Of a stretch of DNA of 64,000 nt, positions 36,022-47,001 are shown one piece after another (positions within the stretch are counted from its first letter, which is position 1; each line of letters opens with the position of its first letter). The stretch comes from Suillus spraguei (taxonomy: Eukaryota > Basidiomycota > Agaricomycetes > Boletales > Suillaceae), in contig JABCPU010000281.1 in the NCBI GenBank assembly GCA_016800925.1, positions 1-64,000 on the forward strand, given 5' to 3'. Both the position numbers and the translations under genes were made by a program. The notes beneath the pieces were generated by a model. That model saw only the letters and a program-made list of their open reading frames with translations, ran no database searches and had not been told where the DNA came from.

Positions 36022-37770
36022 CAGACCAGTCTGCATCTGAATAGCCATGGAAGTCCATGTCCATTTGCACATCAGTTCCATCATAGGTTAGTTCCATGTC
36101 ACATGTGGCTTTGAGGTAGCAAAGTATGTGCTTTGCAGCTTCCCAATGTGAGGATTTGGGCGCGGCGCTGAAGTGGCTAAGTACTCCCACTGCATATGCA
36201 ATGTCGAGGCATGTACCAAGCATGGCATACATGAGTGAGCCAATGACAGATAAGTATGACACTTTATGACCTTCAATTGCAATTTCATGGTGCGTGGAGT
36301 TGTCTCCTTCCTGGTCCATGGTGAGTTTGAGCCCATGTGCCATGGGGGTCCAGATAGGTTTGCATTCAGCCAAGAGGTGTGCATTTGCAAAATTCCAAAC
36401 ACATAGCTCAACTTTACCTAAGCTAAAAAAATCTTAATGTATAGCCACTCTAAGTTACTGGCGATGCATTTTGAGTTTCTCACCAGCAGCCTCAAAAGTT
36501 CATGAAATCATTCATTAAGTACTGAACAGGGGGTGTTTTTACTAGTGTATAACAGCTCTGGATAGTCATTTCAATGATACACGCCCATCCAAAGATACTA
36601 CCTGCTAAACAAGAGATCTTTGATGTGATTTTTGGAAGCACATGAGCAAAGTCATACACATCAATATCAATATGATGTGTCAATATCAATTCGACATGTC
36701 TCGTCAACAATGTGCATCTCTCTTTCCTTACACCTCATTCATTATGTATTCTACAACTCATCAATCTACATGTTATGACTCATGGTTTGCTTCTAGTAAT
36801 AATGACGACAACACTGCATATATCACGGACTTCAAAGACAATTCCTATCAAACCATGCAACCCAGATTAAATCACCATTTGCATTATTCTAATACATCAT
36901 CTGGACATTTGCAGACACCAACTGTAGATTTTCAAGTACCATCACACATGGACAATCATTTGCATAGCTCATCTTGTAGTATACTTGACTATACCTCACT
37001 TAATTCTTGTTCTGTGAGTCGACAATCCTCGACCGACAGCCAATCATCAAATATGTCTTTGGTTCCAGCCTCGGTCTCAGATATCAACATCGATATTGAG
37101 GCACAATTCAAACTCAATATGCCTGAGTCCCTGTATGTATTATTCAAGGCCAATTGGCTACAAGTATCAGATCAGTTTGGAGATTGATGGAGAATTCTTT
37201 GTCCTGAGTGCGGAGACTGGTGCCAGACCAGTGTCCACACAGGCCTACCTCTATGGGCACCTGGTCAGTTCAAGTCACTCACTAACCACCAAGGAAGCAA
37301 GAAGTGTGCAGTGACTGCTGCAAAAAAGCAGAACTCAATGTCTCAAAAAGCCAGTACATTGGCTAATCAGGCTGAGCCTTCCCATAACAAAAGGTTTGTT
37401 CATTTCAGTTGCATTTCTTTAGTAATACCAGCTGATTGTTATCTCAATCACCTTGTTGTCAACAGCACTCAACAGAATATAATATGTTCTGTTAAACAGT
37501 ACACTGCATGTCCTGGGATTCCCATCAACTGGCCCGACAACCTCCACACATTCTTCATGTCTTTTCCTTGGGCACAGTACCATGACAGACCCAATGGATT
37601 ACCATTTACTGTCAACATCACCATTCCCAGACTCCCTCATGCTTGCTCAAAATTCTGCACACATCTTACAACTTGGGAAGACTACCCATGCAAAGAGTGC
37701 AGTGAAACTTACGTGCATATCTATCGCCTCATTGATATTGCATGTAATCCCAAGGCCCACACAAACTATC

Positions 37771-38246
37771 TGTTACGAACTGGGATGGCGTCACCAGCGA
37801 CAGTGAAAAGACACAGGCGGTCTGCTGGGAAGTTCTACAATGTCCAGAGGAGGACAAGGTGAAAGTACAAGGAATGCGTTCCAAGTACTATCAAGGGTTC
37901 AGCCTCAAAGACAAGTCTAATAGGTTTTACGAGAATAGAGACTAAGGCTAAGGAGTGCTTAGACTTAGAGACGATTCAAGACGACTTAGGTTGGAGACCT
38001 AAGCGAAGGATGTTCCAGGTAAAACCCAGTAAGATTAAAGTAAAGTATACAAGCGTAATATAACGTGCTTAAATAGGTCAATATATGCGCACGGACCAAG
38101 AGAGACATGAGAACGTAAGTGCGTATCCAAAGAAGGAAGGCAACTATAATACAGATGTGTTGAGAATATGAGTCAGAGTCACGTTATGTAATATACAAGT
38201 AAAGGAGACAAAGAGAGAATGAATAGGGGCATGTACAACTGTAACA
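37771..38246 (-). repeat. Gypsy 3' LTR
   Basis: This 476-bp LTR begins TGTTACGAAC and ends CTGTAACA. It is the 3' LTR with respect to the minus-strand coding direction and pairs with 44876-45351. Confidence 0.95.
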
Positions 38247-38269
38247 TTACCCCCTTTTTACATGGAAAG

Positions 38270-39825
38270 TCACCGACTTTCATATATCGCAATTGGCATC
38301 ATAGATGGGTCATAGTCGTCATAGTTAGCGATGTCCTCATCAGCAGCACTTCCCCATAGCATATAAGCTGCTTCTTCATCTGCTACAGTCCTTGCTCGTC
38401 GACCTGTCTTTCTTCGTCGACGATTAATAAGACTCTGCTCCCACCTATGAAGTGCATCATAAAATCCATTGTCCTTCCAAGTAAGCGTAAATGGGGGACT
38501 CCAATATGCTGAGGGCAGTAGATAGATAGATGGGTAGGGGCGTGTCGCAGACAGATTTGACACTGGTATTCGGGGCAATTCTTTTGCCGATGTCCAACAA
38601 TGCCACAAAACCGACATTTCATGTTTTCATCAGTGTTGGAGGTAGACATGCATAGTGGCAATGGTGAGATAATGGGCTTGGGGCTAGTGGATCTGGCGTG
38701 CTTCTTTCCTTTTCTTCATGTCATATGACTTAAGGTGAAGGCATTGTTGCGTCTGAGCTGCGCCTGCTGTTTAGTGGTGAGGGTGTATGCTGACGTTGGG
38801 AGATCAGGAGTAGTTGCTCGTTCAGCAACCATGAGAAGTTCGTCAGGGGAGGAAGGGGACATTATGCCGAAGTCCTTTACTAGGACTGGTGAGGCAGGAT
38901 CCATTGGACCAAATGATGCTGGGATGGACATTGGAGGATGAATATGGAGGTCACGAAGTCGAGGACCAAGTGTCACCAACTCAGTGACAGGGACTCCTAA
39001 TATCTTCGCAGCTTCACACCGCTCGTCCGTGCAAGGTTCATATAACAATGCGAGGTGATCATGGGAGACTATAACAGGGGGTGATGAGGTTGGTCGTTCA
39101 ATAGGAGATGGAGTTCGCGGGGAAGCAAGGTCCACTTGCATTTGCTGCAGATCAGTAATAGCTTCTTCGACTAAATTTCTGGCTGCTCTTGTTTCAACGA
39201 CTGATTGCTGGATAGTTTCGACGACTGCATTGGTGAGCTGTCCAATCTCCTGAACAGCAGTACATAAGCCAGCAAAGGCATCAATATTAGAATAAATGCA
39301 CGAAGAAGGGGGTGAAGGGACTGGAAGTGGGTCCATATCTCTTTGCAGAGAGGGAGGTCGAGCAACACCTGCTCGGCGTTCGGCCACGATGTGAATAGCT
39401 TCTTCAACATCACTCTTAAAAGAACAGGGAAGCAACAGCATTGCATAAGAATGAATGCATTTCTGTAGATGTAAGATGCGCTGGCGATATGTAGTTTCAT
39501 TGATGTTAGTTTTGATGAGGGCGGCGGTGTGGATGATGTTGACGAGAAGTAAAGCAGGGAAGGCACCTCTTTCGGTCAGGATTCTCTCAATCTCGAGAGC
39601 GTGTCCTTCGCATAGAAGGGCGGCTTCCATATAGGAGGTGTTGTCGATTTCAGTGGCAAGGGTTCCGTAGTTTTCTGCATCGGAATCAGAGTCATTGTTG
39701 GCAATAGTGATGAGGGTGATGTATGCAGTGGGAAAAGGCATTTTGAAAGGCTTTAGTTGATCAAGTGCTTGTGCAGTTTGATTGACTGAAGAATAATCAG
39801 AGTGAGTGTTGCTTCTTATAAGCAT
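38270..39825 (-). CDS. Accessory 3' ORF of the Gypsy element, with Cys-rich knuckle
   Basis: A 369-codon ORF (39825-38716, probably starting MPFPTAYITLITIANNDSDS at 39738) precedes the 3' LTR. It is mostly helical, with a Pro/Ser-rich middle, and ends LTTKQQAQLRRNNAFTLSHM. A second ORF, immediately downstream, has a zinc knuckle and a following Cys/His cluster, CRFCGIVGHRQKNCPEYQC (38620-38570), and by a one-base change of frame continues to a basic RRRRKTGRRARTVADEE and an acidic tail ending at 38270. Typical Gypsy elements stop after integrase, so this is an extra gene. Its function is unknown. An RNA- or DNA-binding role is suggested only by the knuckle. Confidence 0.55.
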
Positions 39826-40930
39826 TCAGGATTTGAGCAGAGTTCTTTAAGTTCTTTTCTGGGAGCCATTTGTTATCTCCCGATGAATACCCTTTCCAGG
39901 AAACAAGATAGCGTCGGCGAATGCCAGTTCCTTTGTGAGCAAGAATTGCTTCTACTTTGTATTCTTCTTCTTCTTCAATAATATCAGGTGGTGGTTCAGG
40001 GAAGTTCGGGCCGTGTACGTCTGTTTCACTATAGGACGATAAGACAGAAGCATGGACAGTAGGATAAATTTTCCATTGTGGAGGGAGTTTGAGCGTAAAT
40101 GTGATGGGCAATAAGACATCGATGATCGGGAAAGGTCCGTATCATTTTGGTGCAAGTTTCCGCGATGGGAGTTTGAGTCTAAGATTAGCAGCAGATAGCC
40201 AGACCTTATCTCCGATCTTCCATGGAGTGTACTTCTCTCCTCGGGATCGTTTGGCCATTGTTTGCATTGCAATGTTATGGCAGGCGAGTGCTTCTTCTCT
40301 TATCTTCTGCAGGGATTGTACTCAATCTTCTGCTGCAGGGACAGATGAGTCGGGGATCAGGTGAGGGATAGGCGTGGTTCGTATCCCATCATTAGGTAGA
40401 AGGGTGATGCATTCCTTGCATCATGTTTTCGGTGGTTATGGACAAATTCTGCGATTGGTAGGTGTTCTACCCAATCTTCTGGGTTGTTGCGGCAATAGAT
40501 GCGCAGGTATGTTTCAAGTTCTTGATTGAGCCTTTCAGTTTGACCAGTCTGGGGTGATAAGCCGTAGATGGAGCAATGGCGTAGTCGAGAAGTCGGGCAA
40601 GTTCCTTAGAGAAACGAGATAGGAACTGCGGACCACGATCAGAGATGACTTTGTCATGGAGTCCAAATCGATGATAGATGTGCTTTAAGAATAATTTGGC
40701 AACGCCTTCGAAGTGATGGTTTTCAGACAGGGGATAATAATTACCCCCTTCATAAGGCCATGGTCTACCATGACCATGATACTGTCAAAGCCTCCGGACA
40801 CAGGGAGATCAGTGATAAGATCAACAGAGACCTGAGAAAAAGGCCGAGTCGCAGATGAGGGGATCGGGGTAAGCGGAGGTCAAACAGGATGTGTATCCAC
40901 TTTCATTTGCTGACAAAGGGCGCAACCCTC
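39797..40930 (-). pseudogene. Gypsy integrase core remnant and C-terminal chromodomain
   Basis: The integrase core starts with [20 protein letters not shown] (about 40820), carrying the first catalytic Asp, then decays in several frames. The C-terminal ORF (40111-39797) is intact over LPPQWKIYPTVHASVLSSY and a chromodomain EYKVEAILAHKGTGIRRRYL then VSWKGYSSGDNKWLPEKNLK. The aromatic residues expected for methyl-lysine reading are partly visible. In chromoviruses this domain directs insertion to heterochromatin. Confidence 0.85.
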
Positions 40931-42689
40931 TACATATTTCTGAATGTAAGAGCCCATAGTGGGCCACCAGGCTTCTCTTTGACGAGTTCTCCAGTTTTGA
41001 ATCTACCAGGATGTCCTGCAGTAGGATGATCATGATACCTTTTCAGGATATCGGGACGATGTGCTGGTGGAATGTAGGCATGGTTCTTAAAATAGAGGAT
41101 GTTCTCCTCAATCTTCCAGTCAGAAAGTGCCGACTTCATAGGGGGAAGGCATACACCATCAAGGGCGTCGGATGCTGTCTTGAAGACAGGGTCGTCAAGG
41201 GGGTCAGAGGATGACAATACATCCTGCAGGTCGGTGTCAATAAGACGAACAAATAGAGTGTCAGGGAGGAGAGTCTGGTCCTCATTATCGTCTTTGCCGG
41301 AGTCGTAGTCAGGTCGGCGGGATAGTGCATCAGGTACTGCTAATTTGGTACCTGCAACGTGATGCAGTTCAATGTCGTAAATAGACAAAATCAATTGCCA
41401 ATGTGCTTGGCGACGGGTAAGCTTCTGTGCACTTTTAAAGTACAGAAGATTCTTGTGGTCGGTAAATACCAGGACGGGGTGTGGGTTTCCTTCAAGATAA
41501 TGACGCCATTCATTCAATGCCCGGATGATGGCAAGGAGTTCCTGATCAAAGATCTGGTAATTGCGTTCTGCAGGGTTCAAAGACTGTGAGAGGTATGCGC
41601 ATGGATGATAAACACCATTCTCATCAGTCTGCAAGAGAACTCCGCCAGTTGCTACAAGCGAAGCGTCGGTAGCAATAGCAAATTGTCAGGAAGGGTCGGG
41701 GTTGTGAAGTACCGGTTGGGATGTGAAGCGTCGTTTCAGTTTGTCGAAGGTGTCCATACATTTGGGTGACCAATCAAAGACCTTATCTTTCTTTGTTAAT
41801 TCGATAAGGGGTCGGGCAATGTCAGAGTAGTGGGAAATGAACATGCAGTAGAAGTTGCAAAAGCCAAGGAATGACCATACTTCTTTTACAGATTTTGGTA
41901 TTGGCCATTCAGCAATTCCCTTGGTCTTGGCGGTGTCCATAGCAACTTGTCCTGGGCAAATTATCATTCTGAGGTATTCCACTTCTTCTGCATCGAAGGT
42001 GCATTTCTCCGGTTTCAGGAACAAATGTTCCTTTCATATCTTCACTAAAACCCGTCTTGTCCGTTCGCGGTGTTCTGCCATGGTCGTGGAGAAAATCAGG
42101 ATATCGTCCATGTAGATAACCATCCATCCTTCATTGATTTCCTGCTGGAAGGTATGATTCATGTATGCTTGGAAAGTTGCCAGGGAATTGCAGAGGCCAA
42201 AGAACATGATGTTCAGTTCAAAGAGGCTGAATTCTGTGGTAAAAGCCGCTTTCCAGCGATCGTTGGGATGGATATGAATGTTATTATAACTGGACTAAAT
42301 ATCCATTTTCATAAAGAACTGTGAGTTGTGAAGGCATGCGACAAGGGAAATAGGAAGTGGGAGCGGATAAGCGTTCTTGACTGTCCAATCATTGATGTAG
42401 CGATAATCTTGACAGGGACACAATTCTCCACTCTTCTTCCCACAAAGAAGAAGCCACTAGCTTGGGGTGACTTCGATTCTGAGATGAAACCCTTTGCAAC
42501 ATTTTCATCGATAAACGTTTTGATGGCAGCGCATTCTTTTTCTGATAGTGGGTAAACCTTAGACGTGCAGGGAATAAAACCGGGTTTAGTATCGATCCAA
42601 TGATCAATACCAGGTCGTTCAAGAGGTAGTTTGTTCAGTCCGTCTTTAGCAAAGACATCTGCAAAGTCGTGCAAATATTCCGGGACCAA
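40930..42689 (-). pseudogene. Gypsy reverse transcriptase, RNase H and integrase N-terminus
   Basis: In order on the minus strand: HDFADVFAKDGLNKLP and DHWIDTKPGFIP (RT entry), GFFFVGRR, the catalytic VIYMDDILIFS near 42110, SFLGFCNFYCMFI (connection), and RNase H with IATDASLVATGGVL, LSQSLNPAERNYQIFDQELL and FTDHKNLLYF. The integrase zinc-binding part follows (HDHPTAGHPGRFKT, then GCALC beyond a stop). Frame breaks occur near 42430, 42295, 42035 and 41688. All active-site Asp pairs are still readable, but the polyprotein is not continuous. Confidence 0.9.
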
Positions 42690-43139
42690 TTCATCAAAAG
42701 ATTTCCTTTTCTTCTCCTTCTCATCCGTAGCGAATTCTTGAGCTTTATTGCTGTATTTTGGAGGAGGAAGGGAGATTGTGGAGTTGTTGGGGAGTTGTTC
42801 GAGTCAGGAAGTCCCGTCACGTGTGAGGGGTGTATCCATGGATACTTCTTCAATGATTCTCATGCTAACTCCATCCGCGTCATATTCCACAAGGAATTCT
42901 CCATCTCCAAGTTCGTAAGAGGAAATCTCACGTACTTCTGGCGCATGCCAGACATCTTGCATAGTGTTGAATTGATCATCATCCTCTGTTGGGATCAACG
43001 AGGGCATGGGTTCTTCTTTGTTGGGGATTTCTTCAATTGAATTTGAAGGAGTATTTTGAAGAGTTTTCAGGGGAACATAGAACTTGGATAGTTTCGGTAC
43101 ATTTGTATCTCATCCGGGGATTTCTTCTTCGCTTTTCTT

Positions 43140-43850
43140 TTTCCATACTTCTGTTCTTCTATTGGCCATTGCTCAATAGGTTCTGGTCTGGCCCAATACT
43201 CGGGTTCGGAGTTGTTCTTGCGCTTCTCTGTGTGGGGAATTGGTGATACTGCTCTCGGCAGTTGTACACGGGGGTGGGGTCTGTAGTACGTGGCATTCGT
43301 ATTTCACGTTCTGGATCTTTTGGAACATCAGGGATGTTAATAGAAGGGGCGACAAGGGGTTTCGGAATTTGTGAATTTTGCCATTTCTTGGGATGACAAT
43401 GGAAAGCCAAGGGTAGCCTGTTCTTCTTCCGATCTGTATCCAAGTCGATTTCCATCTCATCAGACTTCGTTGTTCGAGGGAGGACAAGTGTTTTGGAGGC
43501 CCAATCTATACTGGGGTTCATGGCATGTAACCACGGGATTCCCAGAAGGATTTGATCTCTTCATCCTAATTTAGTGATATTGAACTTTCCATACATGGTT
43601 CGTTCATCAATTTGACCACTAGGAGACAGTAGTGCGTGATTGGCCCTCCCTTGATAAGAGTTCCATCTGCTGTAGTGACTCGAAATGGTGTCTTCAGTTT
43701 TCGTCATGTGATTTGATGGAGTTTCACAAACTCCTCAGAAATAAATGTTCCTGCTGCGCCGGAATCGATGACAGTGGTAGTGTCGATGGATTTTAAGTGG
43801 GTACGTGAGTGAAGGGTGATAGGGATACAAAGTTCTTTCTGTCACCTACA
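43140..43850 (-). pseudogene. Gypsy aspartic protease region
   Basis: The active-site motif appears as TTVIDSGAAGTFISEEFV near 43780-43730, with Asp-Ser-Gly where retropepsins have Asp-Ser/Thr-Gly. Beyond it, LLGIPWLHAMNPSIDW (near 43500) is the segment that usually follows the protease in chromoviruses. Stops interrupt the frame near 43680 and 43560. Confidence 0.75.
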
Positions 43851-43922
43851 GCACGTACAAGCCTTAGTAATACATTGGGAGAAACATACATCAAATCCTT
43901 GTTTCTTCAATTTAAAAATCCT

Positions 43923-44742
43923 CTATAATCGCCTCACAGTTTCATCTTCTTCGTTTTCGACTTTGGTTTGATGGAGCAGAGTCTTCTTCTTCCTTTCAGG
44001 ACAGTTATGAATGCGATGTCCGGTCTTCTTGCATCCGAAAAATTGCCCTTTCTTCATACACTCAGATCTTTCCATATCGGAGATTCGATCTACCACCATT
44101 GCATTCAAATCTTGACTTGGCATGTAACACGCATTTCCATAGTTCTTCTTCTTCTGCAGAGCATGACGTGCTTGTAACGCCAGAAGGCGTTGGTGGGAGT
44201 TGTCGATAGAAACACATTGCAATACAATGTTGCGGAATATCTCTGAGACATCACCTGGCACGAAGAGTTTAGTCAGGATACCTAAATTGAGGCCATCTTG
44301 GAAGAACTGAATCTTTGTTGCGTCGTCGGTGATATGGGCCTTGGCTGCAAGTGCTTCAAAGTCGGCAATATAGGTGTGGAGATCGCCGCTTCCTTGTTTG
44401 AGATCTTTGAGCTTTGTTAATGCGGTTCCTCTGGTATCCACTGGTTCGAAAGCTTCATTAAAGCTTTTCATGAAATCCTTCAACGTCCCATAACCAACTT
44501 TTTGTCCAGAGGTATCGGTTGACTGAGTGTGAGCAAGGAATTGTTCTTTCCAAGATTTGGTGTTCTTCTCGGTCATGAAGGATGTAATGAAAATGATTTT
44601 CTGCTTATCAGTGGTGTAAAGCTTTTCATTGATATTAAGCACAGATTGCATGATTGGATGAATTCCAGAGAGTTGTCACGATCTCCGTCAAAACCGGTTG
44701 GGAGACCGATTTTGTATTCAAATTCTTTGGTGGTGGTCATGA
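43923..44742 (-). pseudogene. Gypsy gag with zinc knuckle
   Basis: The protein begins MTTTKEFEYKIGLPTGFDGD near 44740. One base is missing near 44650, after which the main frame continues as NINEKLYTTDKQKIIFITSF. The retrotransposon capsid region follows (FMKSFNEAFEPVDTRGTALT, FLEALAAKA-type helix), then a zinc knuckle GCKKTGHRIHNCPERKKK near 43990, whose first Cys spacing is altered. A typical retrotransposon gag packages the element RNA. The frameshift makes it inactive. Confidence 0.85.
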
Positions 44743-44875
44743 TGGTGATTCATCTGGTGAGTTATACTTTCTCGGTGCCTACATGCGTGGTCTTGCTGTC
44801 CGTTAGGGCTTTATCAGGTTTCAGGGTTCGGGGTCAAAGACTGGATAGTCGACGATCAGGTAGACTTTAATCTTT

Positions 44876-45351
44876 TGTTACGAACTGGGATGGCATCACC
44901 AGCGACAGTGAAAAGACACAGGCAGTCTGCTGGGAAGTTCTACAATGTCCAGAGGAGGACAAGGTGAAAGTACAAGGAATGTGTTCCAAGTACTATCAAG
45001 GGTTCAGCCTCAAAGACAAGTCTAATAGGTTCTATGAGAATAGAGACTAAGGCTAAGCAGTGCTTAGACTTAGAGACGATTCAAGATGACTTAGGTTGGA
45101 AACCTAAGCGAAGGATGTTCCAGGTAAAACCCAGTAAGATTAAAGTAAAGTATACAAGCGTAATACAACGTGCTTAAATAGGTCAATATATGTGCACGGA
45201 CCAAGAGAGACGTGAGAATGTAAGTGCGTATCCAAAGAAGGAAGGCAACTATAGTACAGATGCGTTGAGCATATGAGTCAGAGTCACGTTATGTAATATA
45301 CAAGTAAAGGAGACAAAGAGAGAATGAATAGGGGCACGTACAACTGTAACA
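44876..45351 (-). repeat. Gypsy 5' LTR
   Basis: This is the partner of 37771-38246 with the same length and ends. It lies upstream of gag in the minus-strand coding direction and should contain the element promoter. Confidence 0.95.
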
Positions 45352-45609
45352 CTATCAATATCTAGGTCTCGCACACATGCGAGACATGGTCAGGAAACAC
45401 GCGGATCAAGTCAATCAATTGAAGCTTCAGGTATGTTTTGTCATTCTACCTGTATAATATGTATTCTCATTAACTCTTTCTAGGCCTGTAATGACTCATG
45501 CAAGCATATGTATGCTCTCACTCAGTTGGATGATTACAACCACCTTGTGATGGCTATCTCCGAAAATGACATCCCTCACATTCATCAAGTCATCAACATC
45601 GCTATGCGC

Positions 45610-46572
45610 TGAAACAAAGAAACTAACGCTGGCCTAAGTATAAGTGCAATGATAATCCTACTGAAGGTGCGAGTGAGATGTTCGACCCAAGAGGACTGCA
45701 ATAGAAGCAATTCCTTCTAAGTTAGTGCAAAGGAATCAAGAAAGTACTAATAAGGCAACAAGGATTCTGACTTCCAAGGTTAGCGGTGGTAACGGTATAT
45801 TGGCGGGACTAGCGTGATGTCAGCGGTACTCGCACAGTAAGGATAGCTGTAGCGGTTAGCTAGCGAGAGCAAGAACAAAAGTGACTTCTGCAAAATGAAT
45901 ATAGTACTACTACCCATGGTGTGGTAGTGGTAGCGGCAATTCCATATGAGCAAGAAAGTTGATGAGAGAGGTAGCAACCCAGCAAGATCACTGGCCGCAG
46001 TCCATTTATGAGTAGCGAAGTCAAAAGTTGTGCGGTACTTCGAGCAGTGAAGTTACTGGCAGTTAAATCAATGAGCAAGATTTGAATGGAGAAAGGTTCA
46101 AAGGCAAATAGATTGTGACTAGCGAGCGTTCTGATACTAAGTCCAAGTGAAGGGATGTAATGGGCAGTAATGGTAACAGTTTGTATGTTGAGTCTTTTTA
46201 ACACATTCAAGCACGTACAAGATTATTAGGTGAGTCCGGTAGCGAGAAAGAAAATAAACAGGGTATTAACTAAGAGGCGCACAGCGTGTAATTGCCCCTT
46301 GAGATGCAAGGTAAATCCTGCCATAGATTTAGTAATGGTGGAAGTGAAATAACTATGCACCAATGGATCTAGACGGATTTGGATGGGACATGAGCATGAG
46401 GGCATTGGTGCGAGGATCCGGTGAGGGTTTGCAGCAGAAGTACGTTCCGCCTTAGCGGAGCAAAAAGGCTATATACTCACTATAAGGGAATTCTTCAGTT
46501 GCTGCCACAAACGGCAACAAGACGCTTGTCAAAAACAGGGGTTTGACGGTCAGTGTGACTTTGCTCACTACA
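45610..46572. mobile_element. Solo LTR (TGAAAC...ACTACA), TSD GCGC
   Basis: The insert begins TGAAACAAAGAAACTA and ends GCTCACTACA. GCGC lies at 45606-45609 and 46573-46576. Deleting it restores the transposase reading frame AMR-NGAS. A related copy is at 56972-58093. It has no internal coding domain. Confidence 0.88.
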
Positions 46573-47001
46573 GCGCAATGGTGCAAGCATCCGAGAAATA
46601 GTCAACAAACTGGAAGATGCTCTAGAGGGTGTGTACTGCCCACGAGGATACAGCGCTGACAACTTGGATATTGCAACTCTTGTTTTTAGACTTGGGGGGC
46701 GCCAATCATTGTTTGCACTCAACCATAAGCTCGGCCTTCCATCTCTCTGCACCCTCCATTCCCAGTCAACTTTCACTTCTCTTATGCCCACCATCAGCCC
46801 CATTCACAATGAACAACTTGATCACAACATTCAGACCATTATCATTGACACTCATGCAGCCTCGGAGCCTTTGTGTAGTGTTAGCTTCATGATTGATGAA
46901 ATTGTGCTCAAAGAGATGGCTGTGCATTTCCGTAAGCACAATAAAGTTGGAGGACTTTGCTGGAAACACTCACATGTTGTCGACCCCGTCCTATGTACCT
47001 A

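Larger units (their letters stand above)
34207..36370 (-). mobile_element. Ty1/copia retrotransposon, 3' part (RT end and RNase H)
   Basis: This is the downstream part of a copia polyprotein on the minus strand. From 36370 it reads AECKPIWTPMAHGLK, then SVIGSLMYAMLGTCLDIAYA and HILCYLKATCDMELTYDG (end of RT and start of RNase H), reaching HGYSDADWS near 36025. The frame resumes left of an inserted LTR at 34666 with LDTLHSTSGYTFITNHGTIS, ALSTTESEYIGLSNAGQ and ADILTKPLIHDKHWKF, ending at 34231. The RT front half lies at 51357-52815; the two join exactly when the 15-kb TIR element between them is removed (HIG-MAECKPIW). The element is old and inactive. Confidence 0.85.
37771..45351 (-). mobile_element. 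Full-length Ty3/Gypsy chromovirus, inactive
   Basis: Two direct LTRs of 476 bp (37771-38246 and 44876-45351), both TGTTACGAACTGGGATGGC to ACTGTAACA, enclose 6.6 kb. The target duplication CTATC is at 37766-37770 and 45352-45356, and its removal rejoins the interrupted transposase exon. The coding order on the minus strand is gag, protease, RT, RNase H, integrase, chromodomain. Domains lie in several frames with stops, so it is not autonomous. The LTRs differ at a modest number of sites, mostly transitions. No clear TGG-type primer binding site follows the 5' LTR. An extra ORF lies between the chromodomain and the 3' LTR. Confidence 0.95.

Noticed and set aside
45780..46210. Minus-strand ORFs (for example 45860-46210 and the similar 57381-57653) as a conserved gene
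   Set aside because: They match each other only because both lie in copies of the same LTR family; there is no domain and the frames are broken.
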